From Nocardia huaxiensis (GTDB taxonomy: Bacteria; Actinomycetota; Actinomycetes; Mycobacteriales; Mycobacteriaceae), in NCBI RefSeq assembly GCF_013744875.1, contig NZ_CP059399.1:7378001-7442000 (forward strand): a DNA stretch of 64,000 nt, in the 5' to 3' direction. Under the pieces are notes generated by a model. It saw only the letters and a list, made by a program, of their open reading frames with translations, was not told the DNA's origin and made no database searches. The position numbers were made by a program, and so were the translations under genes. Of this stretch, positions 1 to 8,200 are shown one piece after another; position 1 is the stretch's first letter, and each line of letters begins with the position of its first letter.

Positions 1-336
1 CGGATCCTGCTCGTAACCGGGCTCGCCGTCCTGCATCAGAATGCTCTGATCCTCGGACTGGATGCCCCACGAATACCCGGTCGACGGATTCGACTTCAAC
101 CGCACCACGAGGCGCTGCCCCGGAACCATTTGCAGCTCAGTGCCATTGGCCGATTCATCGACCGTGACGGCCGCCGCCGGCTCGGGCGGGCTGGTCGTCC
201 CCGAGGAGGTTGCCGCCTGCGAGGTGTTCGCGGCCGCTGTCGAACTCGTCGTCGCGTCGGACGCCTTGTCCTCGGACTTCCCACACGCCGTCACGAGTAC
301 GAGTCCGAGCACCAGAACCGGCAGGATCTTTCGCAC
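1..336 (-). CDS. Chagasin-like (I42) protease-inhibitor lipoprotein, C-terminus cut by window
   Basis: Minus-strand frame open to the window edge, 112 codons visible. The N-terminus is a lipoprotein signal: MRKILPVLVLGLVLVTAC, with a lipobox ending in Cys at residue 18 and Gly-Lys next. An Ala/Thr/Ser-rich linker (about residues 25-55) would tether the mature domain to the membrane. The folded part begins near residue 60 and contains GQRLVVRLKSNPSTGYSW, which matches the NPTTGY loop that chagasin-family inhibitors insert into papain-like cysteine proteases. The GTG start at 336 is chosen because GGAGGG lies 4 nt upstream. An in-frame ATG at 348 is possible but lacks a clear ribosome-binding site. 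The family assignment rests on this loop, and the later conserved loops lie outside the window. Confidence 0.7.
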   Translation of the reverse strand, partial: MRKILPVLVLGLVLVTACGKSEDKASDATTSSTAAANTSQAATSSGTTSPPEPAAAVTVDESANGTELQMVPGQRLVVRLKSNPSTGYSWGIQSEDQSILMQDGEPGYEQDP

Positions 337-402
337 GCAGCCCTCCATCAACCGGGATCGAGTAATGCGGCCAGCCTACTGGCGAATCCCCAGCACACTG
401 TG

Positions 403-1155
403 TCAGTGCAGGTAGGACGCGCCGTTCACATCCAGCACCGCACCCGAACTCCAGATTGCCTCCGGTGAGGCGAGATAGCGGACCGCCGCGGCGATCTCGG
501 CGGGTCGCGCCACCCGGCCGAACGGGCTCTGCCTTTCGACCGCCTCGGTGACCCGATCCTTGACGCGTTCGGTGGCAACGAAGCCCGGTGCCACCGACGC
601 GACAGCAATCCCGAAGGGCGCCAGCGAAACCGCCAGCGACTGTCCCATCGCCTGCACCGCCGCCTTGGTCGCGCCGTACGCCGGATGATCGGGTTCACCG
701 CGCGACGCGCCCCGCGAGCCGATATTGACGATGCGTCCCGGGATGCCGTGCTCGATCATGTGCCGAGCGACGGTGTACGACATATTCGCCGTACCGAGCA
801 GATTCACATCCGTCGTCAACCGCCAAACCCGCTGCCACTCTTCATAATCGGTGGTAGGCAACGGCTGCGGCAGATTCACCGCCGCATTGTTGACCAGCAC
901 ATGCACGGTCCCGAGCGCCTCGACCGCCGCGTCTACGATCCCGGTGACCTCGTCCGCCTTCGAGATATCCCCGGCAACGATCACATGCCCGTCCCCGCTC
1001 AGGCTGCGCAAGGTTTCCTCGGCGTCCGCCCGCCGCGACGAATAATGCACGGCCACACGATCTCCCGCATCGGCGAAAACCTGCGCGACAGCGCGGCCGA
1101 TCCCCCGGGACGCACCGGTCACCAGGACGCCCCGGCTCATTTCATGATCACCCAT
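403..1155 (-). CDS. SDR-family oxidoreductase (FabG-like)
   Basis: A 250-residue classical short-chain dehydrogenase/reductase, the usual family length. The NAD(P)-binding motif TGASRGIG is at residues 13-20, NNAA at 89-92, and the catalytic Asn118, Ser147, Tyr160 and Lys164 (YGATK) have standard spacing. The PG motif after strand 6 (APGFVATERV) is also present. It is expected to be a cytosolic NAD(P)H-dependent reductase of a carbonyl group. The closest family resemblance is to 3-oxoacyl-ACP reductases, but substrate cannot be read from sequence. Start ATG at 1155; Met6 at 1140 is an equally possible start, directly before the first beta strand. It lies 35 bp downstream of serB on the same strand and may share its transcript. 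Confidence 0.85.
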   Translation of the reverse strand: MGDHEMSRGVLVTGASRGIGRAVAQVFADAGDRVAVHYSSRRADAEETLRSLSGDGHVIVAGDISKADEVTGIVDAAVEALGTVHVLVNNAAVNLPQPLPTTDYEEWQRVWRLTTDVNLLGTANMSYTVARHMIEHGIPGRIVNIGSRGASRGEPDHPAYGATKAAVQAMGQSLAVSLAPFGIAVASVAPGFVATERVKDRVTEAVERQSPFGRVARPAEIAAAVRYLASPEAIWSSGAVLDVNGASYLH

Positions 1156-1190
1156 GCATCGAGCATGCCCGCCGCGCCGGACGCTGGGGA

Positions 1191-2537
<1,347 letters not shown>

Positions 2538-2594
2538 TCACGCTTCCGCGGATCTCCCACCCAAGGAGCTCGAGGATCACCGCATACGCAAGTG

Positions 2595-3005
2595 CTAACG
2601 ATGCCCCTCGGCCAAGACCGCCTCGACAAAATCTTCAGGCGGTAGATACTGATGGCCCACAACGTAGTGATAGATCAGGTCAGGGGCAGCGAAGATCTCA
2701 TCACCAGGACCTGAAACCCGGATCTCTCCGCTACCCAATACGGTCGGCTGGCCGGCAATTACCAGCCTGACAGGATACTCACCACCGTCCGCGCACAAGT
2801 CACATCGATGCGGAAGCCCTCGGGACCGATGGGTTGGATTCCGACACAGTTCGGCCATTCGGTTCAAGAAAGCGTCCGACGATGCTCCGTTCGGAAATTG
2901 GTGACCACTGGCCAGCCACCCGATATTAAGTACTACAGATCCAGCAGGAACCGTGTTCGACACGTAAACGTAGGGGGAAAGATCCGGGAAGAAGGCCATG
3001 GTCAT
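2595..3005 (-). CDS. Small protein of unknown function, possible immunity protein, end of toxin island
   Basis: A 136-residue protein I cannot name with certainty. Visible landmarks are NIGWL near residue 27, a Cys-x2-Cys pair (CDLC, about 68-71) that could bind zinc, GSGEIRVSG near 92, and AAPDLIYHYVVGHQYLPP at about 105-122. This LIYHYV-H-Y-PP signature resembles a widespread family of small bacterial proteins often found beside polymorphic toxins, which suggests an immunity role. No signal peptide or membrane segment. Start ATG 3005, or Met3 at 2999; neither has a good ribosome-binding site, and the gene begins 12 nt after the preceding reading frame. Base composition is lower in GC than the core genes, as for the whole 2.6-4.4 kb stretch. 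Confidence 0.6.
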   Translation of the reverse strand: MTMAFFPDLSPYVYVSNTVPAGSVVLNIGWLASGHQFPNGASSDAFLNRMAELCRNPTHRSRGLPHRCDLCADGGEYPVRLVIAGQPTVLGSGEIRVSGPGDEIFAAPDLIYHYVVGHQYLPPEDFVEAVLAEGHR

Positions 3006-3017
3006 TCATTCAGGACT

Positions 3018-3282
3018 TCAGTATGGCAGTTTTAGACCTCTGGCCTCCATCATCTCCCTATAAGACAAATCCATGCCGGTCACTTTTTCGAGCGCCTCCC
3101 TTATCGCAAACAGGGCGTCCTCGACGTTTCCAGAAACCAACTCTGCCTCAGCTTCCTCCAGCACCCCCCCGCAAGATATGGAGACTATCTCCTTGAATCG
3201 ACAAGCCCGGGAACTTCCGCCCAGCCCACGAAACCACGGAATAGTTCCCCTGAGTATCAAGAATATGTGCGTCGAACTCCAT
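3018..3282 (-). pseudogene. Small cassette protein interrupted by a frameshift at a 7-G run
   Basis: Translation from ATG 3282 (AAGGAA 6 nt upstream) gives a sensible N-terminus, MEFDAHILDTQGNYSVVSWA. It then runs off frame at a seven-G tract (minus strand; C's at 3164-3170). Removing one G joins it to a good C-terminal frame: GVLEEAEAELVSGNVEDALF, ending GLKLPY at 3018. The corrected product would be 87 residues, acidic and largely helical at the C-terminus. The 265-nt length is one base more than a multiple of three, as expected for a single insertion. It starts 12 nt after the nucleotidyltransferase-like fragment and is followed 12 nt later by the next small gene, so it sits in a cassette-like string. 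It could be real decay, a phase-variable tract, or a sequencing error. Function unknown; a cognate immunity protein is my guess. Confidence 0.6.
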
Positions 3283-3294
3283 CCGATCTTCCTT

Positions 3295-3507
3295 TCAGTT
3301 CGGGTAGAACGTAATAAATGGTTCGCCATCAATGGGCGGGTTGGTGATAATGTCCACTCGACGCCCATAGCCTAGCTCTACCGGACCTTGTGGGAGAGAG
3401 TTTTTTATTCTGCTGCGGAGGCGAGAGTTTCCGTCGGGTATCGAATAGTCCCAGTCAGAGTACGCGTGAGAGGTTCCTGCCGCACGGCTACCGATTCGGG
3501 CACTCAA
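3295..3507 (-). pseudogene. Orphan nucleotidyltransferase-like toxin tip, N-terminally truncated
   Basis: Seventy codons are open from just after an in-frame TGA upstream. The motif GSRAAGT...SDWDY is the glycine-serine loop followed by paired acidic residues of the nucleotidyltransferase fold. The rest (SRIKNSLPQGP, RVDIITNPP, ITFYPN) looks like the small nucleotidyltransferase domains found as C-terminal tips of polymorphic toxins. No good start exists: the first possible codon is TTG 3507 without a ribosome-binding site. An ATG at 3523 is in another frame and would need a shift to join. I read it as a displaced toxin tip left behind after the RHS protein exchanged its C-terminus. Moderate confidence in the fold, low in activity. 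Confidence 0.5.
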
Positions 3508-3532
3508 CCAACCAAATCAGCATGTCAGCCGT

Positions 3533-4266
3533 TCAACTTCCTGTGGAAAAGGGGCGGACACGCTTCGCTACGAGCGCCCGCCATTTCCTCTCCAGATCTG
3601 CGGGCACTACGAGCGGCTCCAGAGACTGGTCCATCAGGGACAGAAGCTCCCGGGATTCCATAGCTGGTATACCGCAGGCTTCATGCAGAAGGCGCATAAT
3701 CTGCATCTTGTTGACCGCGGTCGCCTCTGTGGATTTGACGTATTCCAGAATGCTTTCAGTGAATCCCCGGTTGCCACCCTACGACCGAACCCATTTTTCA
3801 TAGCCCGCCTCGAGTCGCCGGAAATCGAACCTTCGGACAGTTTAATGCTCACGATCCAGTAATCGTGTTCCTCGGCCGTTACACCGCAAATCGACTTGCC
3901 ATCGATCGAACGTGCAACGAACTCGATCCGACCTTGGCCATCTACCAGATTGGAGATATCGACATCGGCGGCCGGTTTTGCCAATACCCACCCGGGATCC
4001 TCTTCCTCTGCCGCGATGGGGACACCTATAACAAAAGTCCCATCGGCTGCGAAAATGCCACCGTCGCGAGCACATTGGAGCCAGAGAGCGGAAACGTCGC
4101 CCAGCGGTGCTGCCAGTGGGACAGTGGCGATCGGTGTGATCCCGTGACGGCTCATTGCACGCCAAGCTTGGCTCACAGTCGGAACCGACGGGGTGGTGAC
4201 CCGAGTCTCGATGATCTCAAGTCCGCACTCCTGGATCCTACAGAGAGCGGGCTGCCGCGATTCCAT
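3533..4266 (-). pseudogene. Broken cassette gene with a frameshift and an internal stop
   Basis: From ATG 4266 the frame encodes about 155 plausible residues (for example GGIFAADGTFVIGVPIAAEE and EEHDYWIVSIKLSE) and then degenerates. One base appears to be missing just after KLSEG. Moving to the other frame gives FDFRRLEAGYEKWV, an in-frame TAG, then GGNRGFTESILEYVKSTEAT. A long helical tail follows, ending at TGA 3533-3535. Read through both lesions, the product would be near 245 residues. The restored reading is internally consistent, so these look like two true disabling mutations rather than a wrong frame choice. No family recognised. Its place directly after a barstar-type immunity gene suggests an older immunity protein. 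Start Met38 is also possible. Confidence 0.55.
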
Positions 4267-4450
4267 ATTATACCTACACTTTTCGTGCGGTTTAACGCTT
4301 AGCGAACCTTATAGTTGTATTGACCAAACCGAATCGGCCGGAACCGCCGGCGTCCACCCCTCGACAATGCAGCGTTCTGCAGAGGGGCGGGCAGTTGCGA
4401 CTCCATACGTATTCCTTGCAAAGTAGTGGTGGACTCCGCATTCCATAATT

Positions 4451-5248
4451 TCAGTCGACACGACATACGGCCACGGCAGCCTTTTCGAAGATCGTTTGAA
4501 TGTGCGATAGATACTCGGAATCAATACCCGAGGACGGCTCATCGAAGTTTTTCAACTCCAAGAAGAATGGAGTTTGGGCTCCGAAACCGCCGAGCAGACA
4601 GTCCCTCATTGAGTCGAGATTGAATCCAAAATAGCCACCGGGACCGTTTATCGCTTCACCAAGAGCACAATAGAATGATTCAGTGCCTCTGATGCCGCTG
4701 CCGTCCAGAGAGAAAGTCGTTCCTGGAGGTGCGTCAACGGGAGTTTGTGCACACGCAGCGGACCTTGCCACTTCCAACCAAGCGCCGAGATCTTCAGCAG
4801 GGAGCTGCATCCACTGGTTCCGCTGGTCCGGGCCACCAGATCGCCAGAGATCCCATAGCTTCTCGGCACGCGGATGAGGCTTCGCAAGTACATAGCATTG
4901 CAGGGTGACGTCGAAGCGCTGTCCCGAACCCGACGCGGTTAGGCTCGGAAGAACTTCTCGAACACTCGGTTCTGCGAGGAAGTATGATCCCAGCATTCGT
5001 CCGGCTCGGTCTACTATCCAGAGCTCCGAGTTTTCCAGCGATCGCTTTGCACGCTTCGAGGTTATTTCAGCCCAAGCCTCGGCATCCCCCGGAGCAGTCG
5101 ACCGCAGCGTGAAGCTGAAAAATCCCTCGGCTTCGCTCGCGTTGCCGAAGAAGTCTGGGCTGTCGACCGCTCGCGCCGCAATCGCATCACGCTCTTCGAG
5201 ATACAGGGCGTAACGCCAGCCCGTTTCATCACTGGAAGTCGCTGCCAC
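4451..5248 (-). CDS. Barstar-family immunity protein paired with the RHS ribonuclease
   Basis: A 265-residue protein. The last 85 residues form a barstar-like domain: LDGSGIRGTESFYCALGEA, GYFGFNLDSMRDCLLGGFG, and a short C-terminal strand. This follows the barstar pattern of a Tyr-Phe-Gly-x-Asn-Leu-Asp segment and an acidic helix that plugs an RNase active site. The first 170 residues contain no domain I can name. Start GTG 5248 is used because GGGAGGA lies 7 nt upstream and because the frame extends uselessly into the toxin gene beyond. It begins 25 nt after the toxin stop, the classic position for a cognate immunity gene. The barnase-type residues in the toxin tip make the pairing chemically specific. 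Expected cytoplasmic; no signal peptide. Confidence 0.8.
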   Translation of the reverse strand: MAATSSDETGWRYALYLEERDAIAARAVDSPDFFGNASEAEGFFSFTLRSTAPGDAEAWAEITSKRAKRSLENSELWIVDRAGRMLGSYFLAEPSVREVLPSLTASGSGQRFDVTLQCYVLAKPHPRAEKLWDLWRSGGPDQRNQWMQLPAEDLGAWLEVARSAACAQTPVDAPPGTTFSLDGSGIRGTESFYCALGEAINGPGGYFGFNLDSMRDCLLGGFGAQTPFFLELKNFDEPSSGIDSEYLSHIQTIFEKAAVAVCRVD

Positions 5249-5273
5249 GTCCTGTCCTCCCACTGTTGCGAAC

Positions 5274-8200
5274 CTAACCACCGAGCCTCTTGGGAATTTT
5301 CCCACCCTCCGGATACCACGGTCCCGGGAATAGGAAGGGTGCACTGTAGTCATGATTCCACACATAGCCGAGGAGACCATCCGGCCGTTGCAGGATTCGG
5401 TGTGGCGTTCCGGGAACATCCCATTCGAGAGAGCCTTCCCACTGCGCTCGCTGACGCGGGCCGAGCTCGCGCCCTTCGAATACCTTCTGCAGCCCGGTTT
5501 CCGGGTCGATGCGCGGCGTACCATTGCCCATGTGGATCTGCTCGTACTGCTCGCGAATAGCCTTAGGGACAGGGTTCGGGTCCGAAAGTACCCGATCATT
5601 GGTGTTGAACGGCTCACACGCCAATCCCAGCGGATCGATCCAGCTTGTCGGATTATGCGGGTAGGTATTCGGGTTGGGAGCCGGCGCCAATCCTAGCGGG
5701 TCCCGAGTTAGAAAGCGGCCGGTAGACGGGTCGTAAACACGGTGGAGATTGTAGTGGAGGCCGGTCTCGGCATCGAAGATTTGACCAGGAAAGCGTAGTG
5801 GCGTGCTGATACGGCCATGCCAGCGTGTTCGTCCCCAAAGGTCTATCGCAGCAGCGGCGACTGTCGTTCCACTATCGGGATCGATTAGTTCGACAGGCGT
5901 GCCGACAAGGTCGGAAACAATCGCATAGAATTCGCGGTCGAATTCGTCCTGGGAGGTCGTCTGTGACAGCGGGGCATACGTGTCAGGGCGATACTGCCAG
6001 CGTGTGGACGACTCGTCGGTACTCTGCTCGATGAGTTTTGTTCCGTCCCATAGATAATCGACGCGCTCCAGAACGGAACCATCATCTGTGAGACGCTGCT
6101 TCGAACTTCGGCGCCCCAGCGCGTCGTACGTATAGCGCCAGGTTTGCCCATCGGGTGTGGTGATGCCCACGAGCTGGTCGAAACCGTCGTACTCGTAGTG
6201 CCAGACGCTGGGCTTGCGGGACAGCCGGGTGGTCACCTTCTGGGTCAGACGGCCTGAACGGTCATACGAGTACCGCGTACGGCCTTGCCGGACGATCAAA
6301 TTGTTGCGGTACTCGCGATGGGTGCCGCCGTGGTTGTCCGCGCTGTCGGAAGGGTGGGCGACGACAATATTGCTGAGGGCGTCGTATGTGTATGCCTCGG
6401 TGACGATTCCGCTTCGCGTGATGCTGGTGACGCGACCTGCACGGTCGAGATCGAAGACTCGATGAGTTGTGGCGCCATCCGAGTCCACATGACTCTGCGC
6501 TGTGATGTAGCCGTCGGGGCGGTAATCGTAGGTGTCCTGGCGAATCACCTGTGGGTCAGGGCGGGTGGGGTTCAGGTCCAGGGAGAGGGATGAACCGGGG
6601 AAGGCTGTGACGTCTTGCGTCAGGACGCGGCCCAGGTCGGAGAGTGTGCGGGTGACTGCTATTTCGCCGACTCTCCAGCCTGTGGGGCGACCGAGTGCGT
6701 CGTAGTCGAAGGTGATTTGGTGGTCGTCGGCGGAGAGGGCGCGGATGCGGTTGTTGTGGTCCCACTGCCAGGTGGTGGTGGCGCCGGAGGGGGTGGTGCG
6801 GAGTATTTGGCGGCCGAACTGGTCGTGGGCGTAGCGCATGGCCGGTTGGTCGTCTAGCTGTTGGGAGGCAAGATGGCCTGCGGGGGTGTAGGTGAATTCG
6901 AGGGTGTGGGTGGGGTTTTGGTCGATGCCGGTGGCGGCGGTGAGGATGCGGCCAGCGGGGTCGTGGCGGTAGCGGCGCCATTCGCCGGTGGCGGCGGTGA
7001 CTTCGGTCAGGCGGCCGAGAATGTCGTACTCGTGGTGCCGGGTGATGCCGGTGGCGGGGGTTACTGCCGCGACACGACCAGCCTTGTCGTGGGTGTAGTG
7101 CGTCGTTGCGCCGGAGTAGTCGGTTTCGACGATGAGGCGGCCGGTGGCGTCGTACTCGTAAGTCCAGGTCTGGCCGATGGGGTTGGTAACGGTGGTTAGG
7201 CGGCGTTCGGTGTCCCAGGTGTAGCAGGTGGTGGAGCCGTCGGGGTCGGTGCGGGAGGCGAGGAGATCGAAAGGGCCGTAGGTGAATTGGGTGCGGCCGT
7301 CGGCTCGGTCGGTGTGGGTGAGGAGGTTGCCTTCGCCGTCCCAGGTCCACGATTCGGAGTAGCCGTCGGGGTCCTCGCGGTGGAGGAGTTTGCCGGCGGG
7401 AGACCAGCGGTAGGTGGTTGTTGCACCCAAGGCGTCGATGATGTGGACGGGGCGACCGAAAGCGTCTCGGGTGATTCGGGTTTCGGCACCGCCAGCATCG
7501 ACCGTCGAGATGGTGAGGCCGGCGGGGTCGACTTCTACCGTGGTGCGGGCACCGGTGGGGGTCAGGAGTTCGGCGATTGCACCGTTGGGGTGGTAAGTGC
7601 GTTCGGTGCGAACACCCAGTGGGTCGATGACAGCGGTCAGGTTGCCGTTCGCGTCCCATTCCTGATGGCGCACAGTGCCGTCCACGTCTGTGATGCGGGA
7701 TGGGCGGTGGCGCCAGAAGTAGTCGATGGTGATCGCGGCGCCGTCGGGGCGGGTGATCTGGGCGATGTCGCCGTCGTCGGTGTAGCGGTAGTGGGTTGTG
7801 GCGCCGTCGGGGGCTACGACTTTCAGGGGGCGGCGGTCGGCGTTGTAGTCGTAGTGGGTGCGGGCGCCGGAGGGGTCCACCAGGTCTCGGAGGCGGAGGT
7901 CGTGGTCGAAGCCGTGGGTGGTGGTGGCGCCTCGGGAGTCGGTGATGGTGGTGAGGGTGCCGGTGCCGTCGGGGAAGGGGAGGTAGTCGAAGGTGGAGTC
8001 GAGGATTCCGGCGGTGCCCTGTTGGAGGATTACGCGGCCGGATTCGTCGTAGGTGTTGTGCATCGACGTGCTGTTGGAGTCGGTCCAGGACAGCATGCGA
8101 GCTTGGTCGTCGTAGGTGTAGTGGGTGGTGGCGTCCACACCGTTGGTGACGGCGGCCAGGCTTCCTGCCTTGTAGGTGAAGGCTCGTATCCGCGTGTGGG

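Noticed and set aside
4309..4443. 45-codon ORF between the immunity gene and the broken cassette
   Set aside because: ATG present but no ribosome-binding site and no recognisable protein character.
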